NCBI GenBank assembly: GCA_902581285.1
Contig: CACHNP010000019.1
Coordinates: 1-34,663 of the forward strand
DNA: 34,663 nt
Source: an uncultured Gammaproteobacteria bacterium
GTDB lineage: Bacteria; Pseudomonadota; Gammaproteobacteria; Coxiellales; Coxiellaceae
Direction: 5' to 3'
Of this stretch, positions 16,799 through 26,192 are shown one piece after another. Below the pieces are notes generated by a model. The model did not search any database and had not been told where the DNA came from. It saw only the letters and a list, made by a program, of their open reading frames with translations. Each line of letters starts with the position of its first letter. The first letter of the stretch is position 1. Made by a program: the position numbers and the translations under genes.

Positions 16799-19192
16799 TC
16801 AGCAACCCATTTTGCATTCACCACCGATGTTACCGTTAATAGATGAGGCTATGCTTTTACTGACTCGGTCTTTCAATAAAGGCGATTCCAAATCAGTCAG
16901 CCAGCATTCAATCACGTTTTCTAATTCATTGAACTCTGCCTTGCTCAGCATCATCTTTGCCGCTTTTTTTATTTCATTGGATAAATCGTATAAAGACATC
17001 TCTTTGTAACTTATAGCATAAATTTGATTAGGTGAAGCCTTTCTTATAGGTGTGCCAGAAAATAAAAAGCGCGGATGAATATCCGCTTGTTGTGGTGCAA
17101 AGAAAGACAAGCGGTCATTACGCTTTAATTTGAATATGACCGTATTCTGACATTGTTTGAATTTTATTTTTTTTATGAGTTTGTCTTTATGTTGATTAAT
17201 TATTAGATGACCTATACGATGCTGGAAATTACTCTTATGTAAGTACAACGTCTGGTAATCTCTTTGGTCGAGGAGTGTGATAGGATTGTGTTTTTGAGTT
17301 TTGTTATGTTCCTTTAACTTGGTAATCAAACTCTCTAGACGACCTTGCTCTACATCGATGATTCTCTTCTTCATGGATTGACTGATATTGTTATTACTTT
17401 TCAAAATAGCAAGATCATGAGATGGGTATACATTTAATACTAGACCAAATAAGGTTTCTATTTTATTTATATTTTGGAGGGATTTTTTTTCCACGCACAG
17501 CTTGTTTATGACAAAGATAGAGAGTTGTGTTAGGTTCTGGTTTTGTGGTGACTGTTCTAGCTGGTTAATGAGCTCCGTTAATAACCCATTAGTATCACGT
17601 TCAAGTTTGTTCATTATCTCTATTTCATCACTTGTCTCAAGTAAGGCTGCTGATCTTTTTTTTAAGTCATGAAAGAATTTGCCAGTATTATCTGTCTGAC
17701 CAATTTTATTAATTAAAATCTCTAATTCCAAGCGTTTAGCTTGAATACGTTCTGGCTGAATGCACCTTAATAGCGGCAATAAGACTTCGTTGTCCCACTT
17801 CTTCGTCGCTTCTGCGGGTCTCATTCCAATTACATGTTCAATGATCCTGAAAATGGCGTCGTCGTTTGTGTTTTGAAAAGGTAACCTTTCTTGAGACGTC
17901 TTAATAGTCTGAAGTAGCTTTATTACCGTGACTTTGTGACTCTCGATTATCTTACGAGTGGCGCGAGAATCCGAACTAAACAGAGTTTCAATCAGTGCTA
18001 CGCATAAAACAATTCCATTTCTGTTTTGAGTTGTGTACTGCAAAAATTGAGACATTGCATTGTTTTTTGAAATTGACTCCAATATCAATAGCACTGATTT
18101 TGGGCTCAATCTTCCATGAGAGAAAATATCAACCCAGAAAGTGATTGTGTCTAGGTCATTAGTCTCAAGAGCCTTGAGGAATGTGTGTGGATGATGATCT
18201 ACTTTAATTAATTTCAGTTTTTTAAATAAATTCAGATACTCTATTCTTTTTGATGTCGTGCAGTATGACAGTATGCTTCTCATGTCGTCATCACGTTTTT
18301 CAAGAGTCTCACTGACACATGAAATCATGCATTCGTCACTTTGACGAAGTAAAATTTTACACAAGGTTTCGTACCTCTTAAACTTAAGACAGTGAAACAT
18401 CGCGTGATAGTCTAGGGCAAAACTATAGCTATACTGGTGAATGTATTGTTCATGGTTTTTATTCGTATCAATTATCGTTAATATACACTCATATCTGTGA
18501 CTGCTACAGCAACAGTCGGTGGTAGCACAAACCATTTCTAAAGCCTGCACACGTGGTGTGATAGCGTTGTCATCGTTTTGTTCTAATTCGGATACAGTAT
18601 CTGCAAAATCATCAACAGTGAGCAGTTTTTCCAGGCATTGTATACTTGAAAGTTCTGCAGCTCGAATCAGTGCATAGCCTCGAACCGTCTTAATTCCGTT
18701 TGTTTTTAGTCCAAAACTTTCAGGCCATTCTTCGTTGCCGAATCCATTTTCGTCCAATAGGGACATTAAGGCATCAGCATGATCCACCTTCACAAGGTGT
18801 TCTACAGTAAAATGTCGCATGTTCGAATAAGTATCTCTCTTAGGCCATATTGTGTTTCCAAAATTATCACCTTCGCCGCTATCAAGAATATGTTTTATGC
18901 AGTCTATTTTGTTCTGATCTATTGCGTGATCTAGAGCAAAGTGAAGATTGTTATAACCGTGCTCGTCATTTGGTGGGAAAAGCGTATTAGCAAACTCTGC
19001 ATTCAAAAGTGCAGCCATGATTTCAGTATTGTTGTTTTTGATTGCAATTTCTATTGCTTTGTGGCGAATCGAAAGACCACACTCAGAAGTGCGACAGGGA
19101 TTTGTTTGTTCATCGTTGCTGATGGCAGAAAGTAGACCTGCTTTGTCATTTGCATTTATCAAACTCTTTAGTTCTGAAATTAATTCGTCCAT
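16799..19192 (-). CDS. Ankyrin-like repeat protein, paralogue 1
   Basis: The 797-residue protein has an N-terminal part (to about 200, more loosely to 390) of degenerate ankyrin-like units. The pattern is RHxAxxxAI-x4-x2-CIxxIL followed by NFGxxxWP. The C-terminal ~400 residues, from NGIVLCVALIETLFSSDSRA to the end, are nearly the same as in the second paralogue at 19,586 and contain no repeat that I recognise. The start is backed by AAGGA six bases upstream. No signal peptide or membrane segment is present. The protein ends GGECKMGC, with a terminal Cys shared with the paralogue. An effector-like or scaffold role is possible for an intracellular bacterium, but no function is shown. It lacks about 135 residues of extra repeats present in the paralogue. 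Confidence 0.75.
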   Translation of the reverse strand: MDELISELKSLINANDKAGLLSAISNDEQTNPCRTSECGLSIRHKAIEIAIKNNNTEIMAALLNAEFANTLFPPNDEHGYNNLHFALDHAIDQNKIDCIKHILDSGEGDNFGNTIWPKRDTYSNMRHFTVEHLVKVDHADALMSLLDENGFGNEEWPESFGLKTNGIKTVRGYALIRAAELSSIQCLEKLLTVDDFADTVSELEQNDDNAITPRVQALEMVCATTDCCCSSHRYECILTIIDTNKNHEQYIHQYSYSFALDYHAMFHCLKFKRYETLCKILLRQSDECMISCVSETLEKRDDDMRSILSYCTTSKRIEYLNLFKKLKLIKVDHHPHTFLKALETNDLDTITFWVDIFSHGRLSPKSVLLILESISKNNAMSQFLQYTTQNRNGIVLCVALIETLFSSDSRATRKIIESHKVTVIKLLQTIKTSQERLPFQNTNDDAIFRIIEHVIGMRPAEATKKWDNEVLLPLLRCIQPERIQAKRLELEILINKIGQTDNTGKFFHDLKKRSAALLETSDEIEIMNKLERDTNGLLTELINQLEQSPQNQNLTQLSIFVINKLCVEKKSLQNINKIETLFGLVLNVYPSHDLAILKSNNNISQSMKKRIIDVEQGRLESLITKLKEHNKTQKHNPITLLDQRDYQTLYLHKSNFQHRIGHLIINQHKDKLIKKIKFKQCQNTVIFKLKRNDRLSFFAPQQADIHPRFLFSGTPIRKASPNQIYAISYKEMSLYDLSNEIKKAAKMMLSKAEFNELENVIECWLTDLESPLLKDRVSKSIASSINGNIGGECKMGC

Positions 19193-19425
19193 AAGGTTCC
19201 TTGTTGTCTTTTGCTAATATTTTTATTTCGTTAAAATTAGCACTTTATACTGTTAATTACAACTCCGTTGTATAGTTTAATATTTTCTTGACATTAAGTT
19301 TGAAAAATAGCTATCGATGAATCAGTGTAAAAATAATACCGTTCGGCTTATGGAGTGAACAATATCAAGTGGGATAACGTCCCATTTAACGAAGATACAA
19401 TAAAAATGAGGCGATAACTTTTTTA
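19193..19425 (+). repeat. Duplicated divergent-promoter region with 5' remnant of the 514-residue gene
   Basis: These bases match 22,385-22,610, the space between paralogue 2 and the 514-residue gene. Shared landmarks include TAGCA-TTTATAC-TAATTACAACTCC, ATAGCTAT and, at about 19,380-19,425, CCCATTTAACGAAGATACAA followed by TGAGGCGATAACTTTTT, against CCATTTAATAAAAACACAAC and GAGGTGATAACCTTT of the intact gene. The ATG is lost (GTC), so only a dead 5' stub of the 514-residue gene remains here. Confidence 0.8.
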
Positions 19426-19457
19426 AAATATTCATCGTATACTAGCACTTTTTCCAA

Positions 19458-19536
19458 TTCTATGTTGTAACAACATCCTGCTGAAGGTTAGGATGAGAAG
19501 CGATTTTATCAGTGCTTGAAAACATTGACTCTTCAT
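19458..19536 (-). pseudogene. 5' stub of a second copy of the membrane-protein gene
   Basis: On the minus strand, from ATG at 19,536, the frame reads MKSQCFQALIKSLLILTFSR, matching MNSQRFQTLIKSLIILTFSS of the intact gene ending at 15,431. The match ends after ~25 codons. The 50 bases between this stub and the end of paralogue 2 also match the spacer at 16,751-16,798. The stub meets the 514-residue stub at about 19,430-19,457, which marks the duplication or deletion joint. Confidence 0.85.
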
Positions 19537-19585
19537 GTTTAGCGTTACCCTTTTAGAGCGCTATTAAGGTGGAAAGTTTTTTTTG

Positions 19586-22384
19586 TCAGCAACCCATTTT
19601 ACGTTCACCACCGATGTTATCGTCAATAGATGAGGCTATGCTTTCACTTACTCGCTCTTTCGAGTAGGGCGATTCCAAATCATTGACACAGCATTCAATC
19701 AAGTTTTCTAATTCATTAAACTCTGCCTTGCTCAGCATCATCTTTGCCGCTTTTTTTATTTCATTGGATAAATCGCATAAAGACATCCCTTTGTAACTAA
19801 CAGCATAAATTTGATTAGGCGAAGCCTTTCTTATCGGTGTACCAGAAAATAAAAAGCGCTGATCAATATCTGCTTCTTGAGGTGCGAAGAATGATAAGCG
19901 GTCATTACGCTTTAAACTGAATATGATCGCGTTATTTTCTTGCTTGAACTTAAGTGTGCGTGACAGTTCGTAAGTACTTTTATCTATTATTAAATCACCT
20001 GTGCGTTGTTGAAAACTGCTTTTATATAAATAAAGAGCCTGCCTATCGTTTCGATTGAGGAGTGTAATAGATTTGAATTCTTGAGTTTTGTTGTGTTCCT
20101 TTAATTTGCCGATCAAACTCTTTAGACGACCTTGCTCTACATCGATGATTCTCTTTTTCATTGATTGACTAATATTGTTACTACGTTTCAACATAACAAG
20201 ATCACGAGATGGGAATTGATTGGATACCAGATCAAATAAGGTTTCTATTTTATTTATATTTTTGACTGATTTTTTTTCGACACACAGCTTATTTATGACA
20301 AAGATAGCGAGTTGTGTTAGCTTCTGGTTTTGTGGTGACTGTTGTAGCTGATTAGTTAGGTCTGTTAATAACTCATTAGTGTCACGTTCGAGTTCGTTCA
20401 ATATCTCTTCTTGACCCATTGTCTCCAGAGCGTCTCTTACTCTATGTTTTAAGTCACTTAAGAAAAAGCGAGTGGACTTTGTCTGACCAATTTCATCAAT
20501 TAAACTCTCTATTTCCAAGTATTTAGCTTGAATACGTTCTGGCTGAATGCACCTTAATAGAGGCAATAAGACTTCGTTGTCCCACTGTTTCGTCGCTTCT
20601 GCGGGTCTCATTCCAATTACATGTTTGATGATCCTGAAAAGAGTATCGTCGTTTGTGTTTTGAAAAGGTAACGTTTCTTGAGACTTCGTAATAGCCTGAA
20701 GTAGTTTTATTATCGTGACTTTGTTGTTCTCTATTATCTTACGAGTGGCGCGAGAATCCGAACTAAACAGAGTTTCAATCAGTGCTACTGATAAAATGGT
20801 TCCATTTTTGTTTTGAATGCTACATTGCACATATTGAGCCATGAACTTATTTTGTATAAGTGAATTTAATATTAGTAGCATTGATTTTGGATCTATTCTT
20901 TGTTGAGCGTAAAGGTTTAGCCAAAATGAGAATATGCTTGTATCATCGACTTTAAGCGACTCGATAAAGAGTTCGAGATGATATTCCGGTTTAATTAATT
21001 GCATTTGTTGAAATAATTTCAGATGCTTAATTTTTTTTAGTTTGGTGCACTGTTTCAATATTCTGATCATTGTATCATCACTTTTTAAAAGAGTGTTACT
21101 AAATAGCACTAATTCTTTCGTTATTTCTTTTGGGTTTTTTTTGTTGATGAGTGTAATTAATAAATTGATTGGATCAGTATTTTCTATCTCCACTCCAAAT
21201 AATAATGTGGATAAGCATTGATGCTGATTATGCTCGATTAATATTGATAAGGCATAATGGTACATGGTATAACCATGGCCTTTGTTAGGCCATGGTTGTT
21301 CGGAAAATGGTTTGTCGATTAAAAGCTCTCGTAAACAATCGATCTGGCCATTGATGCAGGCCGTATATATAGCAAAATGACGCAGGGTCCACTCAGGTTT
21401 TTCGGGCCAAGGTTCGTTTCCGACAGCTTGATTATTCGGTTTTATATGGTCTAGAAGTTGTCTTAGACTTGTAGAATGTCCAAGTTTTGCCAACTCTTCG
21501 ATACTCTGATGGTGTAATTTCCATGGTGCTTTTTTAGTGGGAGAATCTAATTCGTGAAAGCCGCGATCAAATAAAAGTTTACTTAAAGAATCGTACGCAG
21601 CCACATAATTACAGTGCATAATTGCAATTTCTTTTAGTAATGAACCATATTGTTGATGATTTTGTTCGTGGTATGTGTCAAGTATCACTGAGATACTGTC
21701 GTATTGGTTGTTATGACAGGCCACTGCCATAGCATGCAAACGAGGCGTTCTTATTGTGCGAATGTATTGTTCCGCCGAAATATCTCCAAAGTTCTCTGTA
21801 TTAAGCAGCTTGTTTAAACACCGGGTTCTTCCATCTTTTGCGGCGGCTAGCACTGCATACCGCTTAACTGTGATCTTTGTATTTGTTTTTGATCCAATAC
21901 GTCCCGGCCATTCTTCATTGCCGAATCCTTTTTCGTTTAACAGTGTGGCTAAGCAGTCACTATCATCAAACAGAATAAGATTATGTAAGGTATAATGACG
22001 TATTTGTAGGCCATCAGGTTCTCCTTGCCACCTTGAGTAACCAAAATTATTATCTTCGCCGCTATTTAAAATGCGCTTTATGCACTCGATATTTTCTCGG
22101 TCTATTGCAGTATCTAAGGCATAGTGACGATTAGTCCATTCGGGTTTTTCGTACTGATTTATCGGATCAGGTAACTGTGCAAAGTTATCAGAATCTAAAA
22201 TTGCTATGACGCATTCAGGACTGTTGTTTTCAGTTGCAATATCAATTGCTTCGTGACGAAGCGTAAAAAGATTTGTCATCTCATGCTCGATCAAACGATC
22301 TCCATTTTCCTTAAGTAAAGTGAGTAGTTCTTTTATATTTTTTTTTTCTATCAACTCTTTGATAACTTCAATTAAATCGTCCAT
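19586..22384 (-). CDS. Ankyrin-like repeat protein, paralogue 2
   Basis: The 932-residue paralogue of the protein at 16,799 has ankyrin-like units that are clearer here. RHEAIDIATENNSPECVIAI, RHYALDTAIDRENIECIKRI, RHYTLHNLILFDDSDCLATL, HQSIEELAKLGHSTSLRQLL, RHFAIYTACINGQIDCLREL and YHYALSILIEHNQHQCLSTL are spaced ~50 residues apart, with NFGxxxW or (E/Q)PWP linkers. These linkers are longer than in canonical 33-residue ankyrins. The last ~400 residues are strongly conserved with paralogue 1 and end GGERKMGC. Compared with paralogue 1 it carries about 135 additional residues of repeats in the middle. GAGAG precedes the ATG. It is divergent from the 514-residue gene. Confidence 0.75.
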   Translation of the reverse strand: MDDLIEVIKELIEKKNIKELLTLLKENGDRLIEHEMTNLFTLRHEAIDIATENNSPECVIAILDSDNFAQLPDPINQYEKPEWTNRHYALDTAIDRENIECIKRILNSGEDNNFGYSRWQGEPDGLQIRHYTLHNLILFDDSDCLATLLNEKGFGNEEWPGRIGSKTNTKITVKRYAVLAAAKDGRTRCLNKLLNTENFGDISAEQYIRTIRTPRLHAMAVACHNNQYDSISVILDTYHEQNHQQYGSLLKEIAIMHCNYVAAYDSLSKLLFDRGFHELDSPTKKAPWKLHHQSIEELAKLGHSTSLRQLLDHIKPNNQAVGNEPWPEKPEWTLRHFAIYTACINGQIDCLRELLIDKPFSEQPWPNKGHGYTMYHYALSILIEHNQHQCLSTLLFGVEIENTDPINLLITLINKKNPKEITKELVLFSNTLLKSDDTMIRILKQCTKLKKIKHLKLFQQMQLIKPEYHLELFIESLKVDDTSIFSFWLNLYAQQRIDPKSMLLILNSLIQNKFMAQYVQCSIQNKNGTILSVALIETLFSSDSRATRKIIENNKVTIIKLLQAITKSQETLPFQNTNDDTLFRIIKHVIGMRPAEATKQWDNEVLLPLLRCIQPERIQAKYLEIESLIDEIGQTKSTRFFLSDLKHRVRDALETMGQEEILNELERDTNELLTDLTNQLQQSPQNQKLTQLAIFVINKLCVEKKSVKNINKIETLFDLVSNQFPSRDLVMLKRSNNISQSMKKRIIDVEQGRLKSLIGKLKEHNKTQEFKSITLLNRNDRQALYLYKSSFQQRTGDLIIDKSTYELSRTLKFKQENNAIIFSLKRNDRLSFFAPQEADIDQRFLFSGTPIRKASPNQIYAVSYKGMSLCDLSNEIKKAAKMMLSKAEFNELENLIECCVNDLESPYSKERVSESIASSIDDNIGGERKMGC

Positions 22385-22565
22385 ACAGTTTCTCTCGAAT
22401 TACTTTAAGATTATTTACGAAAAAAGTAGCATTTTATACCTATAATTACAACTCCATCATGTAATTTAATTTTATCTTAATATTAATTTGATAAGATAGC
22501 TATTAATCAACTACAGTAAATTAACGCCAATGAGCTGATGAATTATAGATAGCAGGGGGAGAGAC
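22385..22565. promoter_or_regulatory. Divergent intergenic region, promoter-bearing by position
   Basis: These 181 bases separate paralogue 2 (minus) from the 514-residue gene (plus) and must hold both promoters unless transcription enters from further away. They are the intact counterpart of 19,193-19,380. The best-conserved block between the two copies is TAATTACAACTCC with flanking TTTATAC and TAATTTAAT, a candidate for shared control. No clear -35/-10 pair stands out. Confidence 0.4.
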
Positions 22566-24110
22566 ATGCCATTTAATAAAAACACAACAGAAGAAGAGGT
22601 GATAACCTTTATACAAGATTCACTTCAGTCGAATGCTGGCTCTCTATCAATCGAGAGCGCTGAGCAAAAGCTTTTGGCAATGAAGAGTATGATTAATGAG
22701 TTGGCAACTTTGCCAGAACATCTGAGAGGTAACTCGAAAATTGCTAAATTAGCGGTGGCGTTGCACCCAGGGACACTTCGTTTTTTTGATCACACCATTC
22801 GTTCAAACCCAGATGTTATGGATGTCGCACTGTCACCTGATGTCATTGATAATCACGTTCTATTTCTCAATGGTCAAAATGATTGGTCTCATCTTTTTGC
22901 CATTGGTTTTGTAGATGATAGTTTTCGAAACGATTACGCTTTCTCTAATAAGTTACTGTCACACACGTTACGCCTGATCGAAAAGCTATTTGAAAAATTT
23001 GGTCGATCTGATTTAGTTTGCGAGCGCGACCAACTGCTTTCAATAACCACACCTGAACAGATGGCAGCGGAATTGCACATAGTCAAAGGCAACTTAGTCA
23101 ATGGTAAAAAAGTATCAGAAAACGCCTGGTTGATCCATGAGAGGATAGAGTTTTACGAACTGCTTTGTCTTTTGTATCGATCGAACGAATCTGTTAGGGG
23201 AAACAAAGAAGTTCTTATTGAATTGGGAAAGTTTTTTAATCCATTATTGGTTTTTGCGTTTGCAATTAATAATTTGTTTAATTCAAGTGACCTGATTAGC
23301 TTGCTGTGTCAAAAAATTTCGATGATTGACAGGGGTGACTGCTTCTTGATTTTGGCTGGTAATCAGTTGAAACATAACAAAGCCTTCTTGCAAAAATTAA
23401 TTCATCATGAATTCATTGGAATTGATACGTGTGTTCATCCTAGTTTGTTTGAAGACAATTATTTATTAAGTTTGATTATGAAAGAGCCAACATTAGTTAG
23501 AACACTGCCATATTATCTGCAAATACAACATCGATTCACTATTACAATGCTGCAGAATGAGGCTCATAAGCATGAGCAGAATGAAAATTACTTTATGAAT
23601 AATTTCATTTCTCGAACTATTCCAGATTGTTTTAGAGATAAAGATGATCAATTTAATGATAGATTGATCGGATTCAGTTTGCTTGAAATAGTTGGACTTC
23701 AGACTATGCGCCTCATGGCAGATTCGCTAGTGAATGATCCCTGTATTACTTCTCATTCTATTACCCTTTTTGGTAAGAGTGCGTACGAAAAGCTCTCTGT
23801 TTCAAGTAAATCTCATGCGGATGTGTTGGAGCGATTGCACAAAAAAGAGGGTGATGATTATTGTACTGTAGAAAACTTGGGTGAGGATAATTATAAAAAA
23901 TTATGTATGATTAAACGCCTTATAAACGATGTATTGGTCGATAACTCTTTGTTAACCATAAATATTGGTATTGGTAAAGATGCTTTGTTATCATGCTTAA
24001 AGCCGTTTCTCACGGCATCCGATAGGTGTCGTTTGTTCATGACATGTAAGTCAAATGAGACGTCAATGTCTGAATCAGAAAACAACATAGCAGCATCATC
24101 CCCTTCATGA
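22566..24110 (+). CDS. Unrecognised 514-residue protein of the duplicated cassette
   Basis: The start is well supported by AGGGGGAGAG before the ATG. No family is recognised with confidence. An early segment, KIAKLAVALHPGTLRFFDHT, then RSNPDVMDVAL, has the leucine/alanine and NPDV pattern seen in DUF4116-type repeats of amoeba-associated bacteria. Near the C-terminus, LLSCLKPFLTASDRCRLFMT followed by CK has the spacing of an F-box helix pair, and a Ser/Glu-rich tail follows (SMSESENNIAASSPS). Both are pattern resemblances only. No membrane segment or signal peptide is seen. Its 5' region was duplicated with the ankyrin-like genes, so it is part of the same unit. Confidence 0.7.
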   Translation: MPFNKNTTEEEVITFIQDSLQSNAGSLSIESAEQKLLAMKSMINELATLPEHLRGNSKIAKLAVALHPGTLRFFDHTIRSNPDVMDVALSPDVIDNHVLFLNGQNDWSHLFAIGFVDDSFRNDYAFSNKLLSHTLRLIEKLFEKFGRSDLVCERDQLLSITTPEQMAAELHIVKGNLVNGKKVSENAWLIHERIEFYELLCLLYRSNESVRGNKEVLIELGKFFNPLLVFAFAINNLFNSSDLISLLCQKISMIDRGDCFLILAGNQLKHNKAFLQKLIHHEFIGIDTCVHPSLFEDNYLLSLIMKEPTLVRTLPYYLQIQHRFTITMLQNEAHKHEQNENYFMNNFISRTIPDCFRDKDDQFNDRLIGFSLLEIVGLQTMRLMADSLVNDPCITSHSITLFGKSAYEKLSVSSKSHADVLERLHKKEGDDYCTVENLGEDNYKKLCMIKRLINDVLVDNSLLTINIGIGKDALLSCLKPFLTASDRCRLFMTCKSNETSMSESENNIAASSPS

Positions 24111-24540
24111 TCTTTGTTTGAATACAATAAAGAAGATTATAAACAATGTTCGATTGGTCAAAACCAACAGCTCAATTACTCTGCTGTTCTGAGTCATGGG
24201 GTCAATATCACTTGGCGATATTTAAACGAGGCATATTAAAAATAGGGTAGATGATACTAAAAGTACCAGATGCTCGCCTTTGATGTTTCTATTATACTTA
24301 CGAAGACAAAAAATTGACTTGTCACTTGATCCTAACACCATGGTGGTTCTCGCATTGTTAATTGCTGCCAGCGACCCTGAAGACAAAGATCAGATGATTA
24401 AATTAGTTGTGAATTGCTTCAAGCGTGAAGAATGATACAATCTTTGTTGGCTTACTTGCCGTTTATTGTTATCAGTTGTCAAGTTAAGCTGGCTGAGATA
24501 ACCGGCATCGTAACATGTTGTTCGTGTATGATGAGGGTGG
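24111..24540. other. Gene-poor region with a short open frame
   Basis: No convincing gene is seen. One short plus-strand frame, 24,283-24,435 (50 codons, MFLLYLRRQKIDLSLDPNTM, then VVLALLIAASDPEDKD and more), has protein-like composition and could be the 3' end of a decayed gene. It has no ribosome site, and I find no relative within the window. The rest looks non-coding. Confidence 0.3.
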
Positions 24541-25185
24541 TCAGTATGCAGCAATCTTTGATAGATCAAAATCGAATTTTTGAGGATCGTATTCTGGAAT
24601 TGGAGTGGTGTTTTTATCCGATTCCCTTAAACCCATCACGTGCATACCTTTCATGGTAACTGTTCCTGCAATCACTGATCCCAATGCTCTGTCGCCACCG
24701 GCTAAAGAACCGACCCAAGCTAAATATTCATTGCCATCAGCGTCAGTGAAAATTTTAAATAAAGCTAATTGATTAAAGACTCCTGAACCACCACCGCACG
24801 AATAGGTATTAACAACAAAAGTATCGTTAGCTGTTCTGCCAATAACTTTATAACTGTAAGATTGATTTTCGTCATATTTGTTTTGGAAATCACGCCCGTA
24901 GGTTACGCTGTGCCAGCCTGATGAATCAGTGCCATCGTCCGTCGCACTGAAGTCATTATGACGGTTTTTTGCTTCGCATGTCGATAGATTAACGAGATCC
25001 GTGCTACCTCGTAGATCGCCTACCATCATGTCGACACAAGCGGGGTTGATGGGGTGGTTATTATAACAGAATTGTTGATGCGCTGCCGTATGACTGGGTA
25101 AAGGATGGCAGGGTAGTGATGTACCGGCGAGTAATGGCTGAGTTAGGCTGCTCATAAATAACAGAAAGAATCGTGACTTTTTCAT
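24541..25185 (-). CDS. Secreted or periplasmic protein of unknown function
   Basis: I choose the ATG at 25,185 because AAAGAGAAAAAT precedes it and the product then begins with a normal signal peptide: MKKSR, a hydrophobic FFLLFMSSL stretch, and a likely cleavage near PLLA-GTS. A longer reading from 25,218 would put 11 residues before it. The mature ~195 residues hold several Cys (CHPLP, FCYNN, PACVD, STCEA, YSCGGGSG), suggesting disulphides in the periplasm or outside. The segments DADGNEYLAWVGSLAGGDRA and VTMKGMHVMGLRES look like beta strands. The family is not recognised. Nearby genes give no clue. Confidence 0.65.
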   Translation of the reverse strand: MKKSRFFLLFMSSLTQPLLAGTSLPCHPLPSHTAAHQQFCYNNHPINPACVDMMVGDLRGSTDLVNLSTCEAKNRHNDFSATDDGTDSSGWHSVTYGRDFQNKYDENQSYSYKVIGRTANDTFVVNTYSCGGGSGVFNQLALFKIFTDADGNEYLAWVGSLAGGDRALGSVIAGTVTMKGMHVMGLRESDKNTTPIPEYDPQKFDFDLSKIAAY

Positions 25186-25253
25186 ATTTTTCTCTTTGAT
25201 GTGTGCAGGCTGTGACATGTGTGCAGTATGATACCAAGTGAAAATATTTTATA

Positions 25254-25850
25254 TTAGTTTTGCAATGATGTCTCCGCTTGCGTCTTCAATACTTGATCAA
25301 ATATAATTTGTGACTCTCTGCGTTGCATCACATCATGATGCTGCATGCGTCTAACAAAAAAATCAGTGACGACCTGCTGAGCCGTTAGAGTGGTATTTTC
25401 AGACTGGCTGGCCTTATTATGTTGACCTTTTGTGGCTGCAAGGGCGCGCAAAAAAAGTATAACTTCAGCTTGATCATTATGCACTCGACGGGTAAGGTGA
25501 GCTATTTTGTTCATAAGGAAACGGTGAGTCACCGGGGTCCTTAAAAAACGCAAGCGGCGATTCATTTCATACAGCGTGTGTAATCGAGGTCTGTGATGGT
25601 GTTTGATCACATGGCTCATGTGTATTAGAAGTGCAAGAGGATTACGCTCTTCAAGGTAGTATGCAGGGAAGTCTTTTGCTAAAGTCAACAACAGAGACTT
25701 GGTTTCTGTCTGCAACAATTGCAGCAGCTGCTGTAGTTTTACTAGTGCATGATCACGCTCGCTTAAATGTGCGTAATGATTGTATGAGAGGAGGCGGCAA
25801 GAAGACCGTTGTGTGTCACTATTTTTAAACGAATAAGATCTGAAAGGCAT
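25254..25850 (-). CDS. Unrecognised basic helical protein
   Basis: The frame is open from 25,910 (218 residues). I prefer the internal ATG at 25,850 (198 residues, MPFRSYSFKNSDTQRSS) because GGGA lies at a usable distance, while nothing precedes 25,910. The protein is rich in Leu, His, Arg and Gln and looks all-helical: KLQQLLQLLQTETKSLLLTL, HVIKHHHRPRLHTLYEMNRR, VILFLRALAATKGQHNKAS. It has no signal peptide, membrane segment or known motif. It is 68 bases upstream of the secreted protein gene on the same strand, so the two may be cotranscribed. Function is unknown. Confidence 0.5.
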   Translation of the reverse strand: MPFRSYSFKNSDTQRSSCRLLSYNHYAHLSERDHALVKLQQLLQLLQTETKSLLLTLAKDFPAYYLEERNPLALLIHMSHVIKHHHRPRLHTLYEMNRRLRFLRTPVTHRFLMNKIAHLTRRVHNDQAEVILFLRALAATKGQHNKASQSENTTLTAQQVVTDFFVRRMQHHDVMQRRESQIIFDQVLKTQAETSLQN

Positions 25851-26192
25851 CGATGTTTCCCGAGGTTGATGATTCGTGTTAAGTATACTGAACTTTGTTG
25901 ATAAAGCCATGCGTTTGTTGTGTGTATCGTGTCTTATTTATAAATCATTTTCCTGTATTATTCTAATATGCGCAGTGATGTAGGTTGAAGCATAAATGAG
26001 TCGAAGAGAATGAGTGTTACTAATCTTGCTTAGTTTTGATAATCATAATTTTAATTTTTATTTAAGACTTTTTAGTGTAACGAGACGATAATCGGAATGA
26101 TTTGTGAAATATACCGATCCTTTTATTGATTTTGAGTTAAATTTTCCGTACTGTTGTAAAAAATCCAATCAAACAAATCAAAGGTAATCATA

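Noticed and set aside
24432-24659. 75-codon plus-strand frame
   Set aside because: It overlaps the 3' end of the secreted-protein gene on the other strand and has no support of its own.
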